A stretch of 64,000 nt of DNA, from assembly GCF_052145335.1 (NCBI RefSeq), contig NZ_JBKQOU010000018.1, positions 1 through 64,000 of the forward strand. Reading direction: 5' to 3'. A model generated the notes under the pieces. It was not told the origin of the DNA and did no database searches. It was given only the letters and a program-made list of their open reading frames with translations. The translations under genes were made by a program, and so were the position numbers. Shown in pieces: positions 19,335-26,967 of this stretch. Each line of letters starts with the position of its first letter. The first letter of the stretch is position 1. Source of the stretch: Rhodoblastus sp052145335 (lineage in GTDB: Bacteria > Pseudomonadota > Alphaproteobacteria > Rhizobiales > Beijerinckiaceae).

Positions 19335-20693
19335 TCAGGCCTTGTCGTCTTCGTCCGCCGGCTTGAACAATTCTTCCTTGGACACGGTCTTGTCGGTGAC
19401 CTTGGCGAGCCCGATGATGTGATCGACGACCTTTTCCTCGAACAACGGCGCGCGAATTTCGGCGAGCGCCTGCGGGTTCTTCTGGTAATAGTCCCAGAAC
19501 AGCTTTTCCTGGCCGGGGAACTGGCGGGCGCGTTCGACAATGGCGCGACTCACTTCGTCATCTCCAATTTTCACGCCGGCCTTTTCGCCGATTTCAGCGA
19601 CCACCAGGCCGAGACGGACGCGGCGTTCGGCGATGCGTCGATATTCGGAGCGCTGCTCCTCTTCCGTCGTCTCTTCATCGGCGAAGGTCTTGCCGTTCTG
19701 CTGCATTTCGGCCGTGACCTGCTGCCAGATGCCGCCGAATTCCTGTTCCACCATGTCCTGCGGCAGTTCGAACGTATATTTCTTGTCCAGCGCGTCGAGC
19801 AGGGCGCGCTTGAGTTTTTCGCGGGTGGCGCGATCATAGTCGGCCTTCACGCGGGCAAGCACCGCTTCACGCAGCTTTTCCACGCTGTCGAAGCCGAAAT
19901 TCTTGGCGAAGGCTTCGTCGATGGCGATGGCGGCGGGAGCGGCGACGGCCTTCACGGTGACGTCGAAGGTCGCTTCCTTGCCGGCCAGATCAGGCGCCTG
20001 ATAATCGGCGGGGAAGGTCACCACGACCTTGCGCTCCTCGCCGGCCTTGGCGCCCTCGAGCTGGGCCTCGAAACCGGGGATGAACGAGCCGGAGCCGAGC
20101 ACCAGTTCGGCGTTCTCGGCCGTGCCGCCTTCGAAAGTCTCTTCGCCGAGACGGCCGACGAAACCGATGGTCAGCTTGTCGCCCGACTGCGCCGCAGCGC
20201 CTTCTTCGCGCGGCTCATAGGTGCGGTTGCGCTCGGCCAGCTGGTCGAGGCTCTGCTGGACTTCCTCTTCGGGAACTTCCGCCACCAGGCGCTCCAGCTC
20301 GATATCGTCGAAAGAGCCGAGTTCGAAGCTCGGCAGGATTTCGAATGACAGGCTGAACTTCAGGTCGCCCGAGGCTTCGAGCACCTTTTCCATCTCTTCG
20401 CGGTCTTCCGGGAAGTCGAGCTTCGGCTGGCCGGCGAGACGGAGCTTGTTGTCGCCGACAATCTGCTTCTGCGCCTCGGTGATCGCTTCCTGGACGACGT
20501 CGCCCATGATCGACTTGCCATAGAGGCGCTTCAGGTGGCCCATCGGGACCTTGCCGGGGCGAAATCCGTTGATGCGCACCTTGTCCTTCATGCCGGCGAG
20601 CTGGGCGTCGAGTTTCTGCGCCAGTTCCGCGGCGGCCAGGACCACCTGATATTCCCGCTTCAGCCCCTGCGAGAGCGTTTCGGTCGTTTGCAT
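19335..20693 (-). CDS. tig: Trigger factor
   Basis: Ribosome-bound chaperone and prolyl isomerase (452 aa). The N-terminal ribosome-binding domain contains the loop GFRPGKVPMGHLKRLYG, close to the signature motif; a central FKBP-type PPIase domain lies around residues 155-245 (GDKLTIGFVGRLGEETFEGG); the rest is the helical C-terminal chaperone domain with an acidic tail. Start MQTTETLSQGLKREY has AGAGG 8 bases upstream. The longer frame reaching 20837 reads into tRNA-Leu flanking DNA and is not coding. Confidence 0.98.
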   Translation of the reverse strand: MQTTETLSQGLKREYQVVLAAAELAQKLDAQLAGMKDKVRINGFRPGKVPMGHLKRLYGKSIMGDVVQEAITEAQKQIVGDNKLRLAGQPKLDFPEDREEMEKVLEASGDLKFSLSFEILPSFELGSFDDIELERLVAEVPEEEVQQSLDQLAERNRTYEPREEGAAAQSGDKLTIGFVGRLGEETFEGGTAENAELVLGSGSFIPGFEAQLEGAKAGEERKVVVTFPADYQAPDLAGKEATFDVTVKAVAAPAAIAIDEAFAKNFGFDSVEKLREAVLARVKADYDRATREKLKRALLDALDKKYTFELPQDMVEQEFGGIWQQVTAEMQQNGKTFADEETTEEEQRSEYRRIAERRVRLGLVVAEIGEKAGVKIGDDEVSRAIVERARQFPGQEKLFWDYYQKNPQALAEIRAPLFEEKVVDHIIGLAKVTDKTVSKEELFKPADEDDKA

Positions 20694-20795
20694 CGTCAAA
20701 ACCTCTGAACCTTTTCGCCGTTGGCTTTTTAGCCTTGCGACGGTGTTGAAACTTGTTGCGACGGGCCAAGGGCTTTTAACCGATGGTTTTGGCGC

Positions 20796-20880
20796 TGGTG
20801 CGGGCGGAGGGACTCGAACCCCCACGATTTTCACCACCGGAACCTAAATCCGGCGCGTCTACCAATTCCGCCACGCCCGC
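20796..20880 (-). tRNA. tRNA-Leu (TAG)
   Basis: 85-base class II tRNA with encoded CCA. Acceptor GCGGGCG pairs with CGCCCGC, the anticodon loop ATTTAGG carries TAG (Leu), there is a long variable arm (GGTGGTGAAAATCGTG) and the T arm is GGGGGTTCGAGTCCCTC. An extended -10 (TGCTATAGAG) lies upstream on the minus strand near 20930. Confidence 0.97.
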
Positions 20881-21053
20881 GCGCCCTGCCAAACGCCGCG
20901 CGAAAGCCCGGCCGCCCGTCTGGGTGGCGCTCTATAGCAATGGCGGAAGCGCCATGCAGCAAAAAAATAGCATACGCGACGCATTTGCCACAGGGGGGTA
21001 GGAGGAGAAGGGCCTAAGGCCCAAGGTTTTTGAAAATCTGCTATGCTGCGCCC

Positions 21054-22442
21054 ATGCTTTTCTCTCGACGAAAATTACTTGGCTCCGCCTGCCTGACCCT
21101 GTTGGCTTCCGCCTCCCACTCGGAAGAAACGGACGGTTTCGTGCTTCTCGAAGCGCGGCCGGGCGCCGTCCCCCTGCTGCCTGCCCCCGGCCCGGCCACC
21201 AAAATCTGGGGCTTCAACGGCCAGACCCCCGGCCCGGCGTTGCGCGTAAAACTCGGCCAGGAAATGCGGGTCCGATTCGTCAACCGGCTCGACCGGCCCA
21301 CCAGCCTGCATTGGCGCGGCATGCGCCTGCCCAACGCCATCGACGGCGCCGCAGGCCTTGTGCAGAAGGCGCTGGCGCCAGGCGAAAGCCGCGACCTCCG
21401 CTTCACCCCGCCCGACGCCGGGACCTTTTTTGTCCAACCGCTGATCCAGCCGCATTCCGGCGAACAGCTCGGACGCGGCATTTACGCCGCGGTGATCGTC
21501 GACGAGGCGAACCCTGTTCCGGTCGACGACGATCTCGTCCTGCTGCTCGACGATTGGCGGCTCGACGCCTCGGCGCAGATCGTCGGCGATTTCGACAATC
21601 CCGCCGACGCCCTGCGGCAAGGACGCTTCGGCGCCGTGACCGGGGTCAATGGCAAGGCGGGCGCGGCGGCGCAAATCTACCCACCCGGCGCGCGGCTGCG
21701 GCTGCGCCTGATCAACGCCGCGAATGCGCGGATTATGCGCCTCACCTTCGAGGGCGGCGCGCCGACCATCATCGCGCTCGACGGTCAGCCCTGTGACGCT
21801 CTAGCGGCTCAAGGCGGGAATGTGCCGCTCGGACCCGGGGCGCGCTGCGACGTCCTGCTCGATCTGCCGCGCCTCGAAGGGCAAAAGGTCCGGCTGATTC
21901 TGCGCGGCGAGACCGAGTTGCCCGATTCCACGGTGCTGGAAATTGCGACCAGGGGCGCGCTCCGGCCGGCGGGGGCGCCCGTCGCGAATCCCCCGCCTAA
22001 TCCGCTGCTTCCGGCGGAAATCCATCTCGAGAAGGCGAAAAGAGTCGACGTTGTCATCGAGGGCGGCTGGCGGAAAGGCATGCCAGCCGGTTTCAAGCCG
22101 CAGGGCGACGAATTGCGCAAAATCTGGAAAATCAACGGCCACGCGTCGAGCGGACTCGATGGGCCGCCCTTGTTTTCCGTCAAGAAGGGAACGCCGGTCT
22201 CGCTGGCTTTGGCGAACAAGACATTGTTCGAACTCTCGATCTTCGTCCAGGGCCATGTCATGCGCCTGCTGCACGATCTCGACGACGGCTGGGATCCCTA
22301 CTGGCGCGACAGCGTCATCGTTCCCGAACAGGCGACCAAACATATCGCCTTCGTCGCCGACAATCCCGGCAAATGGCTGCTCGGCGGCGCCGTCCAGGAA
22401 CATTTCGCCAATGGCATGGCAGGCTGGTTCGAGGTGACGTGA
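21054..22442 (+). CDS. Tat-exported multicopper-oxidase-fold protein lacking copper ligands
   Basis: A 462-aa protein with a twin-arginine signal (SRRKLLG at the N-terminus) and a three-cupredoxin layout. The fold signatures survive: WGFNGQTPGPALRV, LHWRGMRLPNAIDG, RLLHDLDDGWDPYW, ADNPGKW and HFANGMAGWFEV. The copper sites do not. HWHG is HWRG near residue 86, the usual YHxH is FVQPL near 125, the HxxHxHG site reads SIFVQGH, and the HCH triad is GGA near 443. It should not bind the type 1/2/3 coppers normally. This recalls FtsP/SufI, a structural, copper-free relative, but the true function is unknown. Confidence 0.88.
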   Translation: MLFSRRKLLGSACLTLLASASHSEETDGFVLLEARPGAVPLLPAPGPATKIWGFNGQTPGPALRVKLGQEMRVRFVNRLDRPTSLHWRGMRLPNAIDGAAGLVQKALAPGESRDLRFTPPDAGTFFVQPLIQPHSGEQLGRGIYAAVIVDEANPVPVDDDLVLLLDDWRLDASAQIVGDFDNPADALRQGRFGAVTGVNGKAGAAAQIYPPGARLRLRLINAANARIMRLTFEGGAPTIIALDGQPCDALAAQGGNVPLGPGARCDVLLDLPRLEGQKVRLILRGETELPDSTVLEIATRGALRPAGAPVANPPPNPLLPAEIHLEKAKRVDVVIEGGWRKGMPAGFKPQGDELRKIWKINGHASSGLDGPPLFSVKKGTPVSLALANKTLFELSIFVQGHVMRLLHDLDDGWDPYWRDSVIVPEQATKHIAFVADNPGKWLLGGAVQEHFANGMAGWFEVT

Positions 22443-22481
22443 ACAGTCGCGCCTTGCGGTCCATCCTTCGAGACGCCGACC

Positions 22482-22721
22482 TCACAATTTCTTGTGCGCC
22501 CCATCGCAAAGCGGCTTGGCGCCGCTGTGCTTGCAGCCGCAGAACCAGGCCGGCCCGGTCTTTTCCGCTTTGTAGGCGATGGGGACGAATTCCGTGCCCT
22601 GATGCGAACCGTCGCAGAACGGCTGTTTCGCCGACTTGCCGCAGGCGCACCAATAATAGGTCTTTCCCTCGATGACTTCGACGGCATAGGGAGATTTCTG
22701 CGCGATCATAGGTTCGCCCAT
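22482..22721 (-). CDS. CDGSH iron-sulfur domain protein (two motifs)
   Basis: A 79-aa protein with two mitoNEET-type motifs: CACGKSAKQPFCDGSH and CGCKHSGAKPLCDGAH. Each gives three Cys and one His for a 2Fe-2S cluster, so this is the compact two-cluster bacterial type (MitoNEET-related, type 3-like). The clusters are usually labile and redox-active; the physiological partner is unknown. It lies 11 bases downstream of the NAD(P)HX repair gene on the same strand and is probably cotranscribed. It converges with the cupredoxin gene. Confidence 0.93.
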   Translation of the reverse strand: MGEPMIAQKSPYAVEVIEGKTYYWCACGKSAKQPFCDGSHQGTEFVPIAYKAEKTGPAWFCGCKHSGAKPLCDGAHKKL

Positions 22722-22732
22722 GGCTGTTTCCT

Positions 22733-24340
22733 CTAGCCCTGCCGCAACGAGAGATTCGCCAGCACGCGCGGCAGGATTTCCGAAATGTCCTCGGCGATCA
22801 GGCCCGGGCCAAACAGCGCCGCCGCCTCGCCGTGCAGCCAGACCGCGCAGGCGCTGGCCTCAAACATGGGCATGCCCTGCGCCAGCAGGCCGCCGATCAG
22901 CCCGGCGAGAACGTCTCCCGAACCCGCCGTCGCCAGTGTGGGCGGAGCGTTGCGCGCGATGCAGGCGCGCCCGTCCGGCGCCGCGACAACCGTATCCGGC
23001 CCCTTGTAAACCACGCAGGCGTCGACCGCCCGGGCCGCAGCCCGCGCGCGATCAATTTTATATTCAAGTTCAATTGGTTCGGTCGATATTTCTGAAGCGT
23101 TGGCGTAACCCTCGGGCACACTCTCGCGCTTAAGTTGAAGTTTCGTCGCCTTCTTGTTGAAAAGACGATTGAATTCACCTTCATGTGGCGTGATAACGAC
23201 CTCGGCGCCACTGCACTGGATCACCGCCGCAAGGCTATCCCAGTCCGGTGAAAACGACGTTAACGCATCGGCGTCCAGCACTATGCCCAGCGGCCGCGAC
23301 CCGCCTTTCAGGCTGGCGGCGAGCAGGGTTTCGACAATCCGCCGCGTCGCCGCTCCGACGCCAAACCCGGGCCCGATCGCCACCGCCGAAAAACGCCGGT
23401 CGGCGAGAAGTTCCCGCCATTGCGCCGCATCGTCAACTTGGCGCAGCATGATCGCGGTCACGGCGGCGGCGTTGACGGCAAGAGCGTCGGCAGGACTCGC
23501 CAGCGTCACCAGCCCTGCCCCGGCGCGCAGTCCGGCGCGGGCGGCAAGCCGCGCCGCCCCGGTCCGCGTCATCGGGCCGGAGGCGACGATGAGATGGCCC
23601 CGCGCATATTTATGCCCGTCCACGCCCGGCCAGGGCATGGCGTCCAACCAGAGTTTCGGCGTATTGAGGAAGGTGTGCGGCTGGATCTCGCGCAAAGTCT
23701 CCTCGCCAATGCCGATCTGGGTCAGGCGGGTTTTTCCGCAGGCGAGCCGTCCCGGCAGCAGCAGATGCCCCGGCTTCAAACGAAAAAAGGTGACGGTCTC
23801 GGTAGCGCGCACACATTCCGATCCCACCGCGCCATTGGCGCCGTCCAACCCCGAAGGCACGTCCACCGCCAGAACCGGCGTTCCGCTGGCGTTGATCCGC
23901 TGCACCACCTGCAAGGCGAGGCCGTCGAGCGGCCGAGACAATCCGGCGCCGAAAAGTGCGTCGATGACCAGATCCGCGCCGCGCGGATCGAGATTTTCGC
24001 TCGGCGCGATTTCGCCGCCCCAATCGGCAAAGGCTTTGGCCGCCTCGCCGCGCAAATGATGCGGATCGCCCAAGACCCCGACCTGGACCTGAAACCCCTG
24101 TTCGCGCAGCAGGCGGGCGGCGACATAGCCGTCGCCGCCATTATTGCCCGGCCCGCAGAACACGGCGACTTTTTGTCCCTCGCGGGCGCGCAGCAAATCC
24201 GCCGCCGCGACCGCAACATTCTTGCCGGCGCGCAGCATCAGGTCGTAGCCGGCGGTTCCGGCGGCGATGGTCAGCGCGTCGGCCCGCGCCATCTCCTGCG
24301 GGGCCAGCAATTCGATCGGGTATTCGTCGCCTGAGTTCAT
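22733..24340 (-). CDS. nnr: Bifunctional NAD(P)HX epimerase/dehydratase
   Basis: Repairs hydrated NADH and NADPH (535 aa). The N-terminal YjeF_N epimerase domain shows VAVFCGPGNNGGDGYVAA and VDVPSGLDGANG; the C-terminal dehydratase (ADP/ATP-dependent) domain shows HKYARGHLIVASGPMTRTGAARL, GPGFG, VITPHEGEF and the catalytic ATAGSGDVLAG. The start MNSGDEYPIELL was chosen by family alignment. Oddity: residues about 388-429, just after the HEGEF motif, form an extra AT-richer segment (NKKATKLQLKRES...) that I do not expect in the family. Confidence 0.95.
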   Translation of the reverse strand: MNSGDEYPIELLAPQEMARADALTIAAGTAGYDLMLRAGKNVAVAAADLLRAREGQKVAVFCGPGNNGGDGYVAARLLREQGFQVQVGVLGDPHHLRGEAAKAFADWGGEIAPSENLDPRGADLVIDALFGAGLSRPLDGLALQVVQRINASGTPVLAVDVPSGLDGANGAVGSECVRATETVTFFRLKPGHLLLPGRLACGKTRLTQIGIGEETLREIQPHTFLNTPKLWLDAMPWPGVDGHKYARGHLIVASGPMTRTGAARLAARAGLRAGAGLVTLASPADALAVNAAAVTAIMLRQVDDAAQWRELLADRRFSAVAIGPGFGVGAATRRIVETLLAASLKGGSRPLGIVLDADALTSFSPDWDSLAAVIQCSGAEVVITPHEGEFNRLFNKKATKLQLKRESVPEGYANASEISTEPIELEYKIDRARAAARAVDACVVYKGPDTVVAAPDGRACIARNAPPTLATAGSGDVLAGLIGGLLAQGMPMFEASACAVWLHGEAAALFGPGLIAEDISEILPRVLANLSLRQG

Positions 24341-24430
24341 GGCGCGATTTTGCGCTTGCGGCGCGCATTGCGCAATTGCGGCCAAGCCGGAATTATCCTA
24401 GAGGCGGGTAAGAAAACGGAGCCTGACCCC

Positions 24431-25480
24431 ATGATGAAAAGCCCGCGCAAATTCTTTGAAGCCTTGGCGATCGGCGCGCCGGCGCCCTACCGCGAACTCC
24501 CGGTCCGGGTCGAGCGCATGATCCATTTCGTGCCGCCGCATCTCGAAAAGGTGCGCGCCAAGATGCGCGAGACCATCCCGACCGCCGACGTCATTCTCGG
24601 CAATCTGGAGGACGCCATTCCCGCCGACGCCAAGGAGGCGGCGCGCAAGGGCTTCATCGAGATGGGCCTCGCCCATGATTACGGGACGACCGGCCTGTGG
24701 ACCCGGGTCAATTGCCTGAATTCCCCCTGGCTGCTCGACGACGTCACCGAAATCGTCGGCGCCATCGGCAACAAGCTCGACGTGATCATGCTGCCCAAGG
24801 TCGAGGGACCGTGGGACATCCACTATCTCGATCAATTGCTGGCGCAGCTTGAAGCGAAACATGGGATCGCCAAGCCGATCCTGATCCACGCCATTCTCGA
24901 AACCGCCGAAGGCGTGAAGAATGTTGAACAGATCGCCCTCGCCTCGCCGCGCATGCACGGCATGAGCCTCGGCCCGGCCGATCTCGCCGCCTCGCGCGCC
25001 ATGAAGACCACGCGGGTCGGCGGCGGCCATCCGGAATACAAGGTCCTGGCCGATCCGACCGGCGACGCCTCGGCCGCCCGCCCGGTCTATCAGCAGGATC
25101 TGTGGCATTACACCGTGGCGAAGATGGTCGACGCCTGCGCTTCCGCCGGCATCAAGAGCTTTTATGGCCCGTTCGGCGACATCGCCGATCTCGCCGCCTG
25201 CGAAGTGCAGTTCCGAAACGCCTTTCTCATGGGCTGCGCCGGCGCCTGGTCGCTGCACCCCAACCAGATCGCCATCGCCAAAAGGGTTTTCTCCCCCGAT
25301 CCGAAGGAAGTGGCTTTCGCCAGGAAAATCCTCGAAGCCATGCCCGACGGCTCCGGCGTCGCCATGATCGACGGCAAGATGCAGGACGACGCCACCTGGA
25401 AACAGGCCAAGGTGATGGTCGATCTCGCCCGCCAGGTAGCGGCGAAAGACCCGGATTACGCCGCGGTTTACGGCTTCTGA
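24431..25480 (+). CDS. HpcH/HpaI aldolase / CitE-like CoA ester lyase
   Basis: A 349-aa TIM-barrel lyase of the citrate lyase beta / malyl-CoA lyase superfamily. Seen are the acidic Mg-binding region NLEDAIPADAKEAARKG, the second ligand region LIHAILETAEGVKN, and SLHPNQIAIAKRVFSP near the C-terminus, typical of these CoA-ester lyases. Likely chemistry is reversible C-C cleavage of a malyl-CoA-type thioester, but the substrate cannot be fixed from sequence; it is longer and different at the N-terminus from classical serine-cycle Mcl. The start has GGAG 9 bases upstream. It is divergent from nnr. Confidence 0.85.
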   Translation: MMKSPRKFFEALAIGAPAPYRELPVRVERMIHFVPPHLEKVRAKMRETIPTADVILGNLEDAIPADAKEAARKGFIEMGLAHDYGTTGLWTRVNCLNSPWLLDDVTEIVGAIGNKLDVIMLPKVEGPWDIHYLDQLLAQLEAKHGIAKPILIHAILETAEGVKNVEQIALASPRMHGMSLGPADLAASRAMKTTRVGGGHPEYKVLADPTGDASAARPVYQQDLWHYTVAKMVDACASAGIKSFYGPFGDIADLAACEVQFRNAFLMGCAGAWSLHPNQIAIAKRVFSPDPKEVAFARKILEAMPDGSGVAMIDGKMQDDATWKQAKVMVDLARQVAAKDPDYAAVYGF

Positions 25481-25495
25481 CGTTAAAGCGAAAAG

Positions 25496-25521
25496 TCCGC
25501 GGGGCGGCAAAACCCCGCGGA
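25496..25521 (+). terminator. Hairpin after the CoA ester lyase gene
   Basis: TCCGCGGGG and CCCCGCGGA form a perfect 9-bp stem with an 8-base loop, 15 bases past the stop. It is followed by ATCTTGACT rather than a T-run, so termination would be weak. TTGACT could serve as the -35 of hspQ. Confidence 0.5.
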
Positions 25522-25574
25522 ATCTTGACTCAAGCGCCGCGGTGTGAAACCTTTTCCGCCCTGCGAGGCAGGAC

Positions 25575-25916
25575 ATGGCCATTTCAATGAAACCGCGCGC
25601 TGCCAAATACGCCATTGGCGAAGTCGTCAAACACCGCAAATATCCATTTCGCGGCGTGATCTACGATATCGACCCGGTTTTCGCCAATACCGAGGAATGG
25701 TGGCTTTCCATTCCCGAGGAAGTTCGGCCCGCCAAGGACCAGCCGTTCTATCAGCTCTATGCCGAAAATTCTGAAACCGAATATATGGCCTATGTGTCCG
25801 AGCAGAACCTGGAACCGGACGACAGTGGCGCGCCTTTGCGCAATCCGCAGATCGACGAGGTTTTCGCCCGCAGCGACACCGGCCGTTATGTCCGCAAAGC
25901 CAATGTGCTGAACTGA
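25575..25916 (+). CDS. hspQ: Heat shock protein HspQ
   Basis: Small YccV/HspQ-family protein (113 aa), known in enterics as a hemimethylated-DNA-binding protein and as a Lon specificity enhancer. The signature GEVVKHRKYPFRGVIYDIDP, NTEEWWLSIPEEVRPAKDQP and ETEYMAYVSEQNL is clear. GAGG lies 6 bases before the ATG. Lon is encoded in the same window (14047), but any interaction here is inferred from the family. It is followed by a strong shared terminator. Confidence 0.93.
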   Translation: MAISMKPRAAKYAIGEVVKHRKYPFRGVIYDIDPVFANTEEWWLSIPEEVRPAKDQPFYQLYAENSETEYMAYVSEQNLEPDDSGAPLRNPQIDEVFARSDTGRYVRKANVLN

Positions 25917-25932
25917 GGCCTTTTTTCTTCGC

Positions 25933-25978
25933 CATACGAAAAAAGCGCGGACCAGCTGTTCCGCGCTTTTTTCGTATG
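25933..25978. terminator. Bidirectional terminator between hspQ and ialB-like gene
   Basis: A perfect 19-bp stem (arms CATACGAAAAAAGCGCGGA and its complement) with an 8-base loop lies between two convergent genes. Because each arm holds a run of six A or T, the hairpin supplies a T-tract in both directions. It is the strongest terminator in the window. Confidence 0.93.
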
Positions 25979-26010
25979 GATGGAGCCGGCGCGCGAGCGC
26001 CGGCTTAATC

Positions 26011-26739
26011 TTATTTCTGCGGGGCGGCGGGCGTGGCCGGGGCGGCGCCCGCGGGCTGCTGCGCTTCGAGCTTCTTGCGCTCTTCCTCGGCGCGCTTCTG
26101 CAATTCGGCGGCAAGTTTCTTCTGTTGCTCTTCCAAAACCTTCGGATCTACGGCCGGCCCGTCGAAAGCCTTGCCGAAACCGGCCAGCGGCAGATTGAAC
26201 ACCACTTCCGCATTGGCCTGGTTCTTGACCACGACGCTCATGGTCGTGCCCTTCTTGGCGGCGTCGACCACATCTTTCTTCACCTTGGCCTCAGCGAAAC
26301 AGCCGTTCGGGAAGCAGATTTCGAAGGCGCCTTCGGAAACCGGACCCTTGTCGATGGCGAAACGGAAGCCGGGGCGCAGCATCAGGCCGACCGGCATCAG
26401 GAAGCGCACGATCTTCACGTCGTCGCCCTTCACGTCATAGACCGCGAGAGCCAGAACCGGCGGCTGGTCCTTCTGGGCGCCGAAATCGCGCGTGGTGTAG
26501 CAAATGTCTTTGTTTGCGGCCTGGTCGTGACCGCAAACCTTGGTCCAGCTGTCCTGCGACGGCGTCAGGTCGACCTTCACCGGGCCACCCTGCTGGGGCT
26601 GACCAGGCTGTGCGGGCTGACCGGCGGGCTGGCCAGCCGGCGCCGCGGGCTGCATCTGCTGGGCGAAAACCGGCGCGGAACCGAGGGCCAGGGCGCCCGC
26701 CACCAATGCGGCCGCAACGCGGGACGAAGACAACGACAT
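26011..26739 (-). CDS. Invasion-associated locus B (IalB) family protein
   Basis: Secreted or outer-membrane-associated protein (242 aa) of the IalB family, common in Rhizobiales and named from Bartonella. A signal peptide (VAAALVAGALALGSAPVFAQQ) is followed by a Pro/Gln/Gly linker with repeated GQP units, then the IalB domain (DSWTKVCGHDQAANKDICYTTRD; PVGLMLRPGFRFAID; FEICFPNGCFAEAKV) with four Cys likely forming two disulfides. The C-terminus is a charged coiled-coil rich in K/E and then Pro/Ala. The frame extends far upstream of this start, antisense to the next gene, but that part is not coding. Confidence 0.9.
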   Translation of the reverse strand: MSLSSSRVAAALVAGALALGSAPVFAQQMQPAAPAGQPAGQPAQPGQPQQGGPVKVDLTPSQDSWTKVCGHDQAANKDICYTTRDFGAQKDQPPVLALAVYDVKGDDVKIVRFLMPVGLMLRPGFRFAIDKGPVSEGAFEICFPNGCFAEAKVKKDVVDAAKKGTTMSVVVKNQANAEVVFNLPLAGFGKAFDGPAVDPKVLEEQQKKLAAELQKRAEEERKKLEAQQPAGAAPATPAAPQK

Positions 26740-26967
26740 TCGAAATCCTTTCAACTGAGCGACTTTGCGCTCGATCGGCGAGTCACGGGAAACCCCGCTC
26801 GCGCCCCTTGCGAATTCATGCGCTCTTCGCCTCAAATTGAGGCGACATATTGACGTCGACTTCATATCGCCTTCGTTTGCGCTTTTCCAGCGGTGAAATG
26901 CTCCGCTTGACAAAATTCTGAGGTTCTCCGGCCTGACGGGGCGGGTTCGATGTTCTAGCATGACCCC

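Noticed and set aside
20694..20837. N-terminal extension of trigger factor (VRVPPPAPAPKP...)
   Set aside because: This reads into the tRNA-Leu 3' flank; the ATG at 20693 has a good ribosome site and gives the family length.
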